Shown here: piece after piece, positions 53,946 through 63,186 of the stretch
Layout of the letters: every line of letters starts with the position of its first letter
How positions within the stretch are numbered: position 1 is the stretch's first letter
Source: Myxococcus xanthus
GTDB taxonomy: Bacteria; Myxococcota; Myxococcia; Myxococcales; Myxococcaceae
Direction of reading: 5' to 3'
Assembly (NCBI RefSeq): GCF_900106535.1
Contig: NZ_FNOH01000007.1
Location: 310,001 to 374,000 of the forward strand
DNA: 64,000 nucleotides
The notes under the pieces: model-generated
Databases searched by the model: none
What the model saw: the letters and a program-made list of their open reading frames with translations, nothing else
What the model was told of the DNA's origin: nothing
Made by a program: the position numbers and the translations under genes

Positions 53946-54230
53946 ACGCGTCTTCCGGACCCGCGCCCGCGACTCCTTCGCGCTACAGGCGTCTCTCCAC
54001 CCCGAGGGGCCGGAGCAGTTCCACGCGGCGTTGCTCGGCTTCCTCGGGAAGTGACGCGGCGATGGGTGGCCCACCTGTGGGCAACTTGGGGATGCCTCCG
54101 GGCGTCCCCATCTTCCTCGTGAGCCGGGCGGCCGGGCGTGCCCCCAGTCCTCCGCGGGGACCTTGGTGCGCCGCGAGCGCGCTCCGACATTCAGCTTCGG
54201 AGCGGTACCCACTTCGACGAGGAGCGCGCC

Positions 54231-54539
54231 ATGCCGAACAGGAAGTACGACCCGTACACGGGAGGCAAGGAGGCGGCCACCAAGCCCCCCTATGCGCCGG
54301 ACCGCGTGGAGCGGGGACTGGAAGCCGACGACACCCTGCCGCTGTACTCCGCGGACTCCATCCGCGACACCCGCGAGGAGAAGTTCGCCCTGGACAGTGA
54401 CTCCGAGGTGGGCGGCTACGTCCCCGACATCCGCAGCCCCATCGACGAGGCGGACGAGCTGGAGCGCGAGCGCCGGGGCCGCGAGCGAGCCGAGGAGCGG
54501 CAGGTCTCCGACGAGGAAGACGAGGCGCGCAACCGCTGA
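54231..54539 (+). CDS. Small, highly charged protein, unknown
   Basis: A 102-residue, extremely hydrophilic protein rich in Asp/Glu/Arg with no hydrophobic core (for example ELERERRGRERAEERQ and SDEEDEARNR). It is likely intrinsically disordered or a coiled-coil binder. ATG 54231 is supported by GAGGAG upstream. A strong hairpin terminator follows. The preceding 285-bp gap (53946-54230) contains no feature I can support. No family recognised. Confidence 0.7.
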   Translation: MPNRKYDPYTGGKEAATKPPYAPDRVERGLEADDTLPLYSADSIRDTREEKFALDSDSEVGGYVPDIRSPIDEADELERERRGRERAEERQVSDEEDEARNR

Positions 54540-54585
54540 GCCGCAGGGGAGGCCCGGACCTTCGGACCTCGTACCCCGTGAAACA

Positions 54586-54628
54586 CCGGGCCGTGGCTCG
54601 CGAGCAAGGTCTCGCCACCACGGCCCGG
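54586..54628. terminator. Bidirectional nested hairpin terminator
   Basis: CCGGGCCGTGG (54586-54596) and complement (54618-54628) form an 11-bp perfect stem; a second 5-bp stem GCGAG/CTCGC (54600-54604/54611-54615) lies in the loop. It separates convergent genes ending at 54539 and 54645. Confidence 0.75.
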
Positions 54629-54644
54629 GAGGACTGCCTGCGTG

Positions 54645-56162
54645 CTACTTCGCCGCGCGCGGCACCGGTGCTTCATCCGGCTCGATGGGCACCAGCTTGC
54701 CCAGGCCGAGCGGCGTCACCTGCTCCTGGATGGTCGCCGGGTCACCCACGAGGACAATCTGCATCGAGGCCGGGTCCAGGTACTGCTCGGCCATGCGCTG
54801 CACGTCCGCGGCGCTGGCGTCGCGCAGGCCCTCCACGGTGCGGTTGAACTCGTCCAGCGGGCGGCGGGTGATGAAGAGCGCCGCGGCGCTGGCGCCCAGG
54901 CCCTCCACGGACTCGAAGGCGCCCGGGAAGGCGCGGATGAGGCCCTCGCGCGCGGCCTCCAGCTCCTCGGCGGTGATGGGCCGGTTCTTCAGGCCCGTCA
55001 GCTCGTTCATCACTTCGTTCAAGGCCGGGCCCGTCACGTCCTGGCGCACGGAGCTGTACGCGGTGAGTGGCCCCACGCCCAGGCGCGGAGAGAGGCTGGC
55101 GCCCGCGCCGTAGCTGTAGCCCTTGTTCTCGCGCAGGTTCATGTTGAGGCGGCTGCCGAAGAAGCCACCGAACACGGTGGTGGCCAGCTCCAGCGGGTAC
55201 TCGTCCGGGTTCCCCGCGGCGATGCCAGCGCGGCCCACCAGCAGCAGCGTCTGGTCCAGGCCCGGCTTGGGCACCACGTACACCTGCTGACGCGGCGGGG
55301 CCTTCGTGGCCGGCGGCGGAGGCGGCGGCGTGGCCTTGTTCTTCGACCAGGTGAAGTGCTTCTTCGCCAGGGCCACCCCTTCTTCCAGGCTGATGTCACC
55401 GGTGAGGATGACTGCCTGGGCCTTGGGGCCGGTGTGCTTCCGGTAGAAGCCCATGACGTCCGCCAGGGTGAGCGTCTGCACGGACGCGGGCGTGCCGTCG
55501 GGGAGGTGCCCGTAGGGGTGGTTCAGCCCGAACACGGCCTCCAGGTAGGCCAGTTGCGCCAGCACACCGGGCTGCCCCATCGCGCGCGCCAGGTCCGCGA
55601 GCTGCTGCTTCTTGCGGCGCTCGAAGGCGTCGAGGTTGAAAGCGGGTCGCAGCGCCACGTCCGACAGCAGGGCCATGGCCGCGTCCAGGTTGCGCGTCAG
55701 CACGCGCACGCCCACCTGCGCGCCGTCCGCCTGCACGTCCATGGCGGGAGTCACACCCAGGTCCGCGAAGGCGTTGTCCAGCGTCACCGTGTCCCGCTTG
55801 CCCGCGCCTTCAAGCAGCATGCGGTACGTCAGCTCGGCGAGCCCTTCCTTGCCCTTGGGGTCCTGCGCGCTGCCCGCGGCGAAGGCCACACCCGCGAACA
55901 CGAGCGGCAGCTCCCGCCGCGTGCTCACAATCACGGTGATGCCGTTGTCCAGCTTCGCGCTCTGGAAGGTGGGCAGCACCAGGTCCGGCGCCTTGCCGGG
56001 CTGGGGCGGCGTGGCGCGGAAGGACTCGGCGTCAGCCGTGGCTTCGGCCGGAGCCGCCTTCTCTCCCAGCGCGGGCGAGTCCGGATTGGCCGGCGCGGGC
56101 TTCGGGTTGCTGGCGCAGGCGGCCAGCGTGGTGACGAGCAGGGCGGAGAAGAGGCGGCGCAT
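54645..56162 (-). CDS. M16-family peptidase-like lipoprotein, catalytic site absent
   Basis: A 505-residue lipoprotein (signal LFSALLVTTLAAC). Its fold is that of M16 zinc peptidases, but where active members have HxxEH it reads KEGLAELTYRML, so it is probably inactive. It does retain the C-terminal-type substrate-binding Arg/Tyr segment LRENKGYSYGAGASL. This is the alpha-subunit pattern of heterodimeric M16 enzymes such as mitochondrial processing peptidase. Its ATG (56162) shares one base with the TGA of the upstream, catalytically intact M16 gene, so they are coupled. They likely form one periplasmic or outer-membrane-facing protease. Confidence 0.9.
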   Translation of the reverse strand: MRRLFSALLVTTLAACASNPKPAPANPDSPALGEKAAPAEATADAESFRATPPQPGKAPDLVLPTFQSAKLDNGITVIVSTRRELPLVFAGVAFAAGSAQDPKGKEGLAELTYRMLLEGAGKRDTVTLDNAFADLGVTPAMDVQADGAQVGVRVLTRNLDAAMALLSDVALRPAFNLDAFERRKKQQLADLARAMGQPGVLAQLAYLEAVFGLNHPYGHLPDGTPASVQTLTLADVMGFYRKHTGPKAQAVILTGDISLEEGVALAKKHFTWSKNKATPPPPPPATKAPPRQQVYVVPKPGLDQTLLLVGRAGIAAGNPDEYPLELATTVFGGFFGSRLNMNLRENKGYSYGAGASLSPRLGVGPLTAYSSVRQDVTGPALNEVMNELTGLKNRPITAEELEAAREGLIRAFPGAFESVEGLGASAAALFITRRPLDEFNRTVEGLRDASAADVQRMAEQYLDPASMQIVLVGDPATIQEQVTPLGLGKLVPIEPDEAPVPRAAK

Positions 56163-57574
56163 CAGTGGCGCTCCTTCGAGTCGAGGGGCGCCTGCCGGCG
56201 TGCGGGCGGCACCGCGTGGAGGATGACGCGCGCGCCGGGGCGCAGCGTGTCCTGGGCGAACTGCTTCACGGCTTCGGGCGTCACCGACTCGTAGCGAGCC
56301 AGGTCCTGGGCCACGTAGTTGGGCTCGCCGACGAAGTGGTTGTAGCTCTGGAGGACGTCCGCCTTGCCGCCGAAGCCGCCGACGGACTGGAGGCCGGCCA
56401 GCGTGCGCGTGTCGTAGCGCGTGCGGGCGCGGGCAATCTCCGCCGGGGTGATGCCCTGCTGGCGGACCTCGTCCAGCACCGCGTCCACCTCATGGAGCAG
56501 CGTGTCCGTGGACACGCCGGGCCGCGCCACCACGTCCACCGAGAAGACGGACTGCGCGCCCTGGCTCTGCTGGGTGGCGCTGACGCTCTGGGCCAGCTCC
56601 TTGTCCAGCACCAGCCGGCGGTAGAGGCGGCTGGCCTTGCCGGTGGACAGCGCGGTGGCCAGCACGTCCGCGGTGGCGTCCCCTTCTTCCAGGTACGCGG
56701 GCGTGAGCCACTGGATGGACAAGAGCGGCAGCCGGGCCACGCGCTCCTCCTCGCGCAGCACCACGGGCGCGGTGAGGTTCACCGGCGCGACCTCCGGCCG
56801 CTGCGGCCGGGCGTGGCTGGGCAGCGTGCCGAAGTACTTCTCCACCAGCGCCTTCGTCTTCGCCACGTCGAAGTCACCGACGATGGCCAGCGTGGCGTTG
56901 GACGGCGCGTACCACTTGCGGAAGAAGTCCTTCACGTCGTCCACGTTGGCCGCGTTCAGGTCCTTCATCGAGCCGATGACATCCCCGTGGTACGGGTGCG
57001 GCAGCGGGAAGAGCGCGTGCCACGCCTTCTCGCGGGCGGCGCCGTACGGCGCGGTTTCAATGGATTCGCGCCGCTCGTTCTTCACCACCTCGCGCTGGGT
57101 CTCCAGCTTCTCCGGTGTGATGGCGTCGAGCAGGAAGCCCATGCGGTCGCTCTCCAGCCACAGCGCCGTCTCCAGGTGGTTGCTGGGGACGGTCTCGAAG
57201 TAGTTGGTGCGGTCGAAGCTGGTGGTGCCGTTGAGGTCGGTGGCGCCCAACTGCTCCAGCCGGGAGATGTGGACGTCGTCGGCCACGTTGCGCGAGCCCT
57301 GGAACATCATGTGCTCGAACAGGTGCGCGAAGCCGGTGCGGCCGGGTTGCTCGTGATATGCGCCGACGTGGTACCAGACGTTGACGGCCACCACTGGCAG
57401 CTTCCGGTCCACGGAGAGGATGACCTCCAGGCCGTTGGGCAGCGCGTATTTCTCATACGAGATGGCGAGCGCCTCGCGGCCGGGCTCCAGTGGCTTCGCC
57501 TCCTGGGGTGTCGGTGTCTGGGCAAGCGCCGGCGGCCCGCTGAACACGAGGGCTGCGGCGACGAGGGCCTTCAT
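56162..57574 (-). CDS. M16-family zinc metallopeptidase, catalytic subunit
   Basis: A 470-residue exported protein (signal MKALVAAALVFSGPPALA). The inverse zinc motif HLFEH is in RTGFAHLFEHMMFQGS (near residue 85), with the downstream Glu in EVVKNERRESIE. Family landmarks LEVILSVDRKLPVVAVNVWYHVGA and TFSF-like FDRTNYFETVP are also visible. It lacks the Arg/Tyr segment seen in its partner, fitting the beta-subunit role. It precedes the inactive M16 gene with one-base overlap (TGATG). Together they likely degrade or process peptides outside the inner membrane. ATG 57574 follows from the signal peptide. Confidence 0.93.
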   Translation of the reverse strand: MKALVAAALVFSGPPALAQTPTPQEAKPLEPGREALAISYEKYALPNGLEVILSVDRKLPVVAVNVWYHVGAYHEQPGRTGFAHLFEHMMFQGSRNVADDVHISRLEQLGATDLNGTTSFDRTNYFETVPSNHLETALWLESDRMGFLLDAITPEKLETQREVVKNERRESIETAPYGAAREKAWHALFPLPHPYHGDVIGSMKDLNAANVDDVKDFFRKWYAPSNATLAIVGDFDVAKTKALVEKYFGTLPSHARPQRPEVAPVNLTAPVVLREEERVARLPLLSIQWLTPAYLEEGDATADVLATALSTGKASRLYRRLVLDKELAQSVSATQQSQGAQSVFSVDVVARPGVSTDTLLHEVDAVLDEVRQQGITPAEIARARTRYDTRTLAGLQSVGGFGGKADVLQSYNHFVGEPNYVAQDLARYESVTPEAVKQFAQDTLRPGARVILHAVPPARRQAPLDSKERH

Positions 57575-57720
57575 TCGGAACAAGGTGCCTCCGGGTCTCG
57601 ATGCCAATGACTCACGTGACGCGCTTAGCACGCACGTCCGGTACCGTGGGTAGGGAATGGTGGCGGGAAAGGACCGTGCCCCGGGATGTTGGTTCCTGGT
57701 CAGCATGAGAGACTGAAATC

Positions 57721-58572
57721 ATGTCCGCCGAAGTCCCATCCGGGGCCCTGCCCCGCTGCGCCCTCCATCCGGATGCGCTCGCGGGCGCCACCTGCCAGCG
57801 CTGTGGCAGCTTCGTCTGCACCGAGTGCACGACGTGGGTGATGGGCCGCATGTACTGCCCTGCCTGCGCGGTGCGTCCGGAGGTGAACTACCTGGAGGCC
57901 TTCCGGCTCAAGCTCTGGGGACGGAGGGACGCGAGCGCCTGGCTGGTGGTCGGTGTCACGGTGGTGCTCGTCGGGCTGGCGCTGGTGGCGCTGATGGCCG
58001 GGGACGTCGGCACCACGCTGGCGTGCCTGGGCAGCTCGGGCGTGGGCGTGGCGTTCTTCCTGGGCATGCGGTGGGCGCGCATGGGCCTGCTCGCCGTGCC
58101 GCTGCTGGCGATGCTGCTCACCGCGCAGTCCCTGGGCGCGCCCGCGTTGCTTTTCTTCATTCCCCTCATGGTCGCGGTGAACGTCTTTCGCGACACACGC
58201 AGCCGGCTCTTCTTCCGCCTGGATGTCCCCGAGCGCGAGCTACGCCAGCTATGGGACCTGCGGGTCAACAACCCCCTTGCTCGGCATGCGCTGTCGCTGA
58301 GCGTGGGGTCGCTGTTCCTGCCCGTGTTCGCGCCGCTGCTCTCCTACTTCGGGGTGTGGAGCGCGCTGACATTCGTCTTCGCGGGGTTGTCCATGCTCGC
58401 CCTCATCCTGGGCCTGGTGGCGCTGCGGCGGGTGGACCCGGAGGCACGGCCGCCCATTGGCCGGCGGTGGGAGGCGCTCGGCGCGGTGTGTCTGGCGTTG
58501 GTCGCGCTGGCGCTCTGGGGCGTGTTGCACCGGACTCGGATGGTGGAGCTGCTCGGCGGCGCGGTGGACTGA
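57721..58572 (+). CDS. Membrane protein with N-terminal B-box zinc finger
   Basis: A 283-residue protein. The N-terminal ~45 residues form a B-box-type zinc finger: RCALHPDALAGATCQRCGSFVCTECTTWV and YCPACAV, giving CxxH, CxxC, CxxC and CxxC pairs. Five or six hydrophobic segments follow, including WLVVGVTVVLVGLALVALMA and LGAVCLALVALALWGVL. A cytosolic zinc finger on a membrane protein suggests recruitment of a partner to the membrane. Such myxobacterial proteins are common but uncharacterised. ATG 57721 follows the divergent M16 operon by 146 bp. No enzymatic motif is seen. Confidence 0.82.
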   Translation: MSAEVPSGALPRCALHPDALAGATCQRCGSFVCTECTTWVMGRMYCPACAVRPEVNYLEAFRLKLWGRRDASAWLVVGVTVVLVGLALVALMAGDVGTTLACLGSSGVGVAFFLGMRWARMGLLAVPLLAMLLTAQSLGAPALLFFIPLMVAVNVFRDTRSRLFFRLDVPERELRQLWDLRVNNPLARHALSLSVGSLFLPVFAPLLSYFGVWSALTFVFAGLSMLALILGLVALRRVDPEARPPIGRRWEALGAVCLALVALALWGVLHRTRMVELLGGAVD

Positions 58573-58714
58573 CGGCGGCGAGACGGTGCCGCCGGTGCTT
58601 GGCTCGCTTCCCGCCCTGGCGTCCCGGCGCGCGGGGGGCGGCCGGTGCCTGGGGAACGTGGGGTGCCCACGCTCAGGGAAGAGACCCAAGCCCGACACCG
58701 GGGAGGCCACCGTC

Positions 58715-59197
58715 ATGGCGAACATACGTGAGGAGCAGGGAGAGGCAGCGGAGGGCCGGAGCGCTACGCCCAGCCTCAAGGAGCAGCGCAGTGAGTCGCA
58801 CGCGGCGCAGACCTATATGGCCTTCTTGAAGGACCTCGAAGCGAACGCGGGCGTCGTTCGTGGCCTGGCGGAGAAGGCCGCGCAGTCCGTGCTGTGTCTG
58901 CTGGAGCAACGCCTCATGGACACCGAGGCGAAGCACCTGGAGGCCCAGCTTCCGCGGAAGGTGAGGGACATGCTGAAGCGGTGTCCTCGGCACGAGGGCA
59001 AGGTCGCCCGGAAGTACAAGCTGGAGCAGTTCCTCGCCATGGTGGCCGAGGAGCTCGACACCACGCCCAACGAGGCCGAACGCCTGGCCCGGGCCGTGTT
59101 CGTCACGGTGCGAAATCACATCAGCGAGGGCGAGGCCGACGACGTCATGGGCCAGCTCCCCGCAGACCTGCGCTCGTTGTGGGTGCCCGAGGCCTGA
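58715..59197 (+). CDS. DUF2267 protein
   Basis: A 160-residue helical protein of the DUF2267 type: after a disordered ~25-residue N-terminus, YMAFLKDLEANAGVVRGLAEKAAQSVLCLLEQRLMDTEAKHLEAQLP and YKLEQFLAMVAEELDTTPNEAERLARAVFVTVRNHISEGEADDVMGQLP (each a pair of helices, described here) give the family's repeated helical module. Its function is unknown. ATG 58715 has GGGGAGG upstream. A CBS-domain gene follows 21 bp after the stop, and the DUF2267/CBS pairing recurs in many bacteria in stress or regulatory contexts. Confidence 0.85.
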   Translation: MANIREEQGEAAEGRSATPSLKEQRSESHAAQTYMAFLKDLEANAGVVRGLAEKAAQSVLCLLEQRLMDTEAKHLEAQLPRKVRDMLKRCPRHEGKVARKYKLEQFLAMVAEELDTTPNEAERLARAVFVTVRNHISEGEADDVMGQLPADLRSLWVPEA

Positions 59198-59218
59198 ACC
59201 CAAGGAAGGAGCCGTGTG

Positions 59219-59653
59219 ATGCGGAAGGTACAAGACGTGATGACGAAGGACGTCACGGTCATCAACGCGAAGGATTCATTGAAGGACGCCGCGTTGAAGA
59301 TGCGCGAGCTGAGCGTGGGCCCGCTGCCCGTGTGTGATGGTGACCGGCTGATGGGCATCATCACCGACCGCGACATCGTGGTGCGTGCGGTGTCCCAGGG
59401 AAAGGACCCCAACAGCACGACGGTGGCGGAGGCGATGACGGGGCAGCTCGAATACGCCTTCGATGACGAGGACATCTCCGTGGTGGCGGAGAAGATGAAG
59501 GAGAAGAAGGTCCGCCGCATCCTCGCGCTCGACCGGGACAAGAAGCTGGTGGGGATTGTCGCGATGGGCGACTTGCTGGAGGCGCTGGCGGAGGAGGACG
59601 TCGGCGAGACCCTGGAGAGCATCTCCGAGGCCCCTCCCCCCGCTGCGCACTGA
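59219..59653 (+). CDS. Two-CBS-domain protein
   Basis: A 144-residue protein made of two CBS motifs: MTKDVTVINAKDSLKDAALKM with VCDGDRLMGIITDRDIV, and MTGQLEYAFDDEDISVVAEKM with ALDRDKKLVGIVAMGDLL. CBS pairs bind adenosine nucleotides and regulate partner proteins. ATG 59219 (or GTG 59216, same frame) is preceded by AAGGAAGGAG. It lies 21 bp after a DUF2267 gene and probably forms an operon with it. Ligand and partner are unknown. The spacer 59654-59785 to the next convergent gene holds no clear feature. Confidence 0.93.
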   Translation: MRKVQDVMTKDVTVINAKDSLKDAALKMRELSVGPLPVCDGDRLMGIITDRDIVVRAVSQGKDPNSTTVAEAMTGQLEYAFDDEDISVVAEKMKEKKVRRILALDRDKKLVGIVAMGDLLEALAEEDVGETLESISEAPPPAAH

Positions 59654-59785
59654 GCGTGCCTTCCGCACTGCTTCCGTGAATGCTCGCGGGACTGATGCGG
59701 GTCGTCATGGGCCGTCGCCGCAAGGACGCGTAGCGCTTCGAAGTGGAACGGATGCCAGGTGAACTCATCCGCCCGGCACCCCGCC

Positions 59786-61660
59786 CTATTCGCCGAGCAG
59801 TGACGCCGCCAGCGCGCGTACGTTCGCGGACCCATCGTTCGCGGCCACATCGCGAAGCAGGGCCGCAGCGGGAGCCTCCACGGCTTGCAGGTGGCCCAGC
59901 AGCCGCACCACTTCGATGCGGACGCGCTCACTCCGCTCGGAGCGCAGCACCCGGGCCAGTACTTCCAAGTGGGCGCCAGTGACCCGTTGAGAGACAGCCT
60001 TCACCGCGAGCGCACGAACCCGCGGGCTCGGGTCGTCGAGCATCACCTGGTCCAACAATGCATCCACCGCCGCGCCAGGAATGGCACTCAGTGCCTTCGT
60101 CGCCGCGCCCCGAACATCCGCCTCCGGATGCACGAGCGCCGACTTCACGTAGGCCAATCCCACCGGAGCACCTGCCCGGGCCAGGGCATCCAGACAGACC
60201 TCGGGCTCCAAAGCACCCGTGCGGCAGCGCCTCACGATTCCCTCCACCAGCGCCTGGCTCCGGCCCGGCTCCGCCACCTCCAACGTCTTCGACAGCGCCC
60301 CCATCGACAGCGCCGCCGCGTTCCTCACCCCCGCGTCCCGCGTCCCATCCATCACGCGCTCCAGTGCATCACCGAGCAGCAGCGAAGGCCGTTCCATCCG
60401 TCCCGCTGCCCGTGCCGCGTGGGCCCGGGTCTTCGGCCGGACCCGTTCTCCCTCCAACACGGACACCAGCGCCCGCTGCGCCTCTGGCGTCCCCGCGCTG
60501 GCCAGCGCCTCCAGTATCTGCTCGGAGCGCACCGCGTCCGCGGAGCCCTGACGAATCAGCGCCACGGCTCGTTCCACTTCCGCCAGATTCTGTCGGAACA
60601 AGGCCGTCAGTCGCAGCCGCGCGGTGTCCAGGTCCTCGCGCTTCGCCAGTGCCCGCAGCAAGTCATCCAGCTTCACCCCCTTCACGAGCTGCCTGTCCCG
60701 CGCCTCCAGCGAAGCCCCCTCCATGTCGGCCGAATCCGTGAGCCGCTCCGACCGCAACGTCGTCCGCGTGGCCTCAAACGGCCTCAGCGACGAAAGCCGG
60801 TAGTCCACGCCCACGTTGGTCAACGCGACCCTCGCCTCCTCGCGGATGCGAGGGAGCCCCGTGCTGCCTCCGCCCAACTCCACCACGTCCGAGCCCGTCG
60901 CTTCCTTCACGTGCCCATCCGCGAACAGGGTGAAGTCCAGGTGCCCTTGCAGCCGTGGAAGCACCGCCGAGCCAGCGCGCAGGTAGCGCCGCTTCGTCTT
61001 CACGTAGGTGTTCGCGCTGCCACCCGCGCGGTACACGGCTTCGAGGTCACCGCGCGAGTCCGGCTCCTCGGTGCTCCAGCGGGGGCCGTCCTCCGCCACG
61101 AACTGCGTCGACGCGAGCAGCAGGCGCACGAGCCGCCGCGCCGTCGCGTCCTGCGCCGCATCGAAGTGCACGGCCATCACCCGGCCCCGCACGTCCTGGC
61201 CCACGTACACCGGCCGCTCGAACATGCCCCGGAGCGCCTGCATCGCTGCGTCACCGGGCGCCAGCGTCTCACCGGATTCCACGGCCACCCGCGTGGGCAC
61301 GAGGTGGCCGGAGAACAGGTGCTGTTCACCCTCCGCGCCCAGGTAGGTGAGCTCGAACAGGCCGCTCCATCCGGTGTGCAGGGACTCGCGCGCGCCGGCC
61401 CGATTCTCCGTGTGGGTCCGGAGGTCCAGGTCGAACGTGTAACGAAGCCGGTGGCCCACGACGAGCACCCGCTCCCGCCCCTTCACGCCTGGAAGGTTTT
61501 CCTCGGGAGCCGGTGTGAGGGCTTCATCATCCAAGGACGGTGAGACAGCCGGCGGTGTCTCAGGAGAAGCCGGCGTCTGTGTCTCCTGGCCCGCACGCCA
61601 CAGCGCGGCTGCCGTGAGCACGGCGAGCAGAAGGACCAGGCTCTTCAGGCGCGGGCTCAC
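59786..61660 (-). CDS. Exported HEAT-repeat protein, possible lipoprotein/vitellogenin-N-like domain
   Basis: A 624-residue exported or membrane-anchored protein. A hydrophobic segment (LKSLVLLLAVLTAAALW) near the start is followed by a Pro/Thr-rich stretch. Residues ~60-290 form a strand-rich domain (LRYTFDLDLRTHTENRAG; GRVMAVHFDAAQDATARRLVRLL) that resembles, in order and style, the beta-barrel of vitellogenin/MTP N-terminal lipoprotein domains; this is a weak impression. The C-terminal ~300 residues are HEAT-like helical repeats (DVRGAATKALSAIPG; SPRVRALAVKAVSQR; SERVRIEVVRLLGHL). Start codon uncertain (GTG 61660, or TTG 61687). It lies just downstream of dnaA. Confidence 0.75.
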   Translation of the reverse strand: MSPRLKSLVLLLAVLTAAALWRAGQETQTPASPETPPAVSPSLDDEALTPAPEENLPGVKGRERVLVVGHRLRYTFDLDLRTHTENRAGARESLHTGWSGLFELTYLGAEGEQHLFSGHLVPTRVAVESGETLAPGDAAMQALRGMFERPVYVGQDVRGRVMAVHFDAAQDATARRLVRLLLASTQFVAEDGPRWSTEEPDSRGDLEAVYRAGGSANTYVKTKRRYLRAGSAVLPRLQGHLDFTLFADGHVKEATGSDVVELGGGSTGLPRIREEARVALTNVGVDYRLSSLRPFEATRTTLRSERLTDSADMEGASLEARDRQLVKGVKLDDLLRALAKREDLDTARLRLTALFRQNLAEVERAVALIRQGSADAVRSEQILEALASAGTPEAQRALVSVLEGERVRPKTRAHAARAAGRMERPSLLLGDALERVMDGTRDAGVRNAAALSMGALSKTLEVAEPGRSQALVEGIVRRCRTGALEPEVCLDALARAGAPVGLAYVKSALVHPEADVRGAATKALSAIPGAAVDALLDQVMLDDPSPRVRALAVKAVSQRVTGAHLEVLARVLRSERSERVRIEVVRLLGHLQAVEAPAAALLRDVAANDGSANVRALAASLLGE

Positions 61661-61745
61661 TCCCCCGCATACGCGCCCGAGCGTCAATCCTGGTTGCGCG
61701 TCAGCCGGACACGGCCCGTTTCACGCGGGCGCGTGTCGTCCGACA

Positions 61746-61769
61746 TGAAACAAAGGTACGGCTGTTTCA
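61746..61769 (-). terminator. Inverted repeat at dnaA 3' end
   Basis: TGAAACA (61746-61752) and TGTTTCA (61763-61769) form 7-bp inverted arms with 10-bp spacing; the second arm includes the dnaA stop (61767-61769). A weak hairpin; could be a terminator or a protein site. Confidence 0.35.
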
Positions 61770-63119
61770 GGGATTGCCGAGCTTCAATTCCAGCTCCGCC
61801 AACTCACGCTGCACGGTGGCATCCGTCACGCGGAGGCCTTCCACCTTGCGAACCGCGGAGATGACGGTGGAGTGGTCCTTGCTGAAGCGCGCGGCGATTT
61901 CCGGGAAGGAGCTCTTCGTCAGCTTGCGGCTGAGGTACATGGCCACCTGGCGCGCATGGGCCAGGGCCTTGTGCCGGCGGTCTTCCTTCAGCGACTCCAC
62001 CGTGACTTTGTAGAAGCGGGCCACCTCGCGCTGGATGGCCTCCACGTCCACCGCGCTGTGGGCGGGGAGGATGTCGCGCAGCACCTGGGACGCGAAGTCC
62101 TCCGTCACGGGCTGGCGCGTCAGGCTGTGCACCGCGGACAGCTTCACCAGCGCGCCTTCCAACTCGCGCACGTTCTTCTGGATGTGCTTGGCGATGAAGT
62201 GCGCCACCGAGTCCGGCAGGTCCAGACCTTCGGCCACGGCCTTCTTCTGGAGGATGGCCACCCGCGTCTCGTAGGTGGGCTCGCGGATGTCCGTCATCAG
62301 CCCCATGGCGAAGCGGCTGCGCAGCCGGTCCTCCAGGCCCGGAATCTCCGCGGGCACGGTGTCGCTGGTGAGGACGATGGCCTTGTTCATCTCGTAGAGC
62401 GTGTTGAAGGTGTAGAAGAACTCCTTCTGCGTCTCCTCACGCTTGCCGAGGAACTGGATGTCGTCGAGGAGGAGCACGTCGCACTCCTCACGGAACTTCC
62501 GGCGGAAGTCCCCCATGCGGTGCTCGCGGACGCTCTCCACGTACTCGTTGGTGAACTGCTCGCTGGAGAGGAACACCACGCGCTGGGATGGATCTCGCTC
62601 CCAGATGAGGTTGCCCACTGCCTGGAGCAGGTGCGTCTTGCCCAGACCCGTGCCGCCGTAGATGTAGAGCGGGTTGTAGTGGTGGCCCGGCTTGTCGGCC
62701 ACGGCCTGCGCCGCGGCGGCCGGGAGCTGGTTGCTGTCCGCCACCACGAAGGTGTCGAAGGTGAAGCGCGCGTTCAGCCGGCCCGGACGCGTGGCGCTCG
62801 CCTTGACTGAGGGTGTGGGTGGAAAATGCGGGTCCGGCTCCAGGCCCTCCACTACCTCATAGGCGATGGAGGTCAGGCCCTCCCCCATCCGTGCGAGCTG
62901 GACATCCAGCATGGGGCGGTAGTGGTCATCCACCCAGTCGCGGAAGAAGCGGTCCGGAACGCCCATCACCAGGGCACCGTCACGCACCTCCAGCGGGCGC
63001 ATCCGCTCCAGCCATCTCAGCGCGTAGTCGAACTTCTCCTGGCGGATGGCATCCAGCATCCGAGCCCAGAGAATTCCAGCACTTGGGAGGGGGGTAGCGG
63101 CTTGGGCGAGGGCGTTCAC
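61767..63119 (-). CDS. dnaA: Chromosomal replication initiator DnaA
   Basis: A 450-residue DnaA. Domain I (~1-85) is typical, starting ILWARMLDAIRQEKFDYALRWLERM. The AAA+ domain III has Walker A IYGGTGLGKTHLLQAVGN (~152-168), Walker B DVLLLDDIQFLGKRE, sensor ALVLTSDTVP and the Arg finger region PGLEDRLRSRF. Domain IV has RRHKALAHARQVAMYLSRKLTK and the signature SKDHSTVISAVRKVE for box binding. Start is GTG 63119; no strong Shine-Dalgarno is seen. DnaA binds 9-mers at oriC and its own leader; TGATCCACA-like boxes are present upstream (63187-63285). dnaN is not adjacent, unusual among bacteria. Confidence 0.97.
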   Translation of the reverse strand: MNALAQAATPLPSAGILWARMLDAIRQEKFDYALRWLERMRPLEVRDGALVMGVPDRFFRDWVDDHYRPMLDVQLARMGEGLTSIAYEVVEGLEPDPHFPPTPSVKASATRPGRLNARFTFDTFVVADSNQLPAAAAQAVADKPGHHYNPLYIYGGTGLGKTHLLQAVGNLIWERDPSQRVVFLSSEQFTNEYVESVREHRMGDFRRKFREECDVLLLDDIQFLGKREETQKEFFYTFNTLYEMNKAIVLTSDTVPAEIPGLEDRLRSRFAMGLMTDIREPTYETRVAILQKKAVAEGLDLPDSVAHFIAKHIQKNVRELEGALVKLSAVHSLTRQPVTEDFASQVLRDILPAHSAVDVEAIQREVARFYKVTVESLKEDRRHKALAHARQVAMYLSRKLTKSSFPEIAARFSKDHSTVISAVRKVEGLRVTDATVQRELAELELKLGNP

Positions 63120-63186
63120 GCGGGACTCAAACGTGCAGGAGCAGGGGGAAAACGAGGCGTTCGGCGGTGCTAACAGACGGTTCCTG

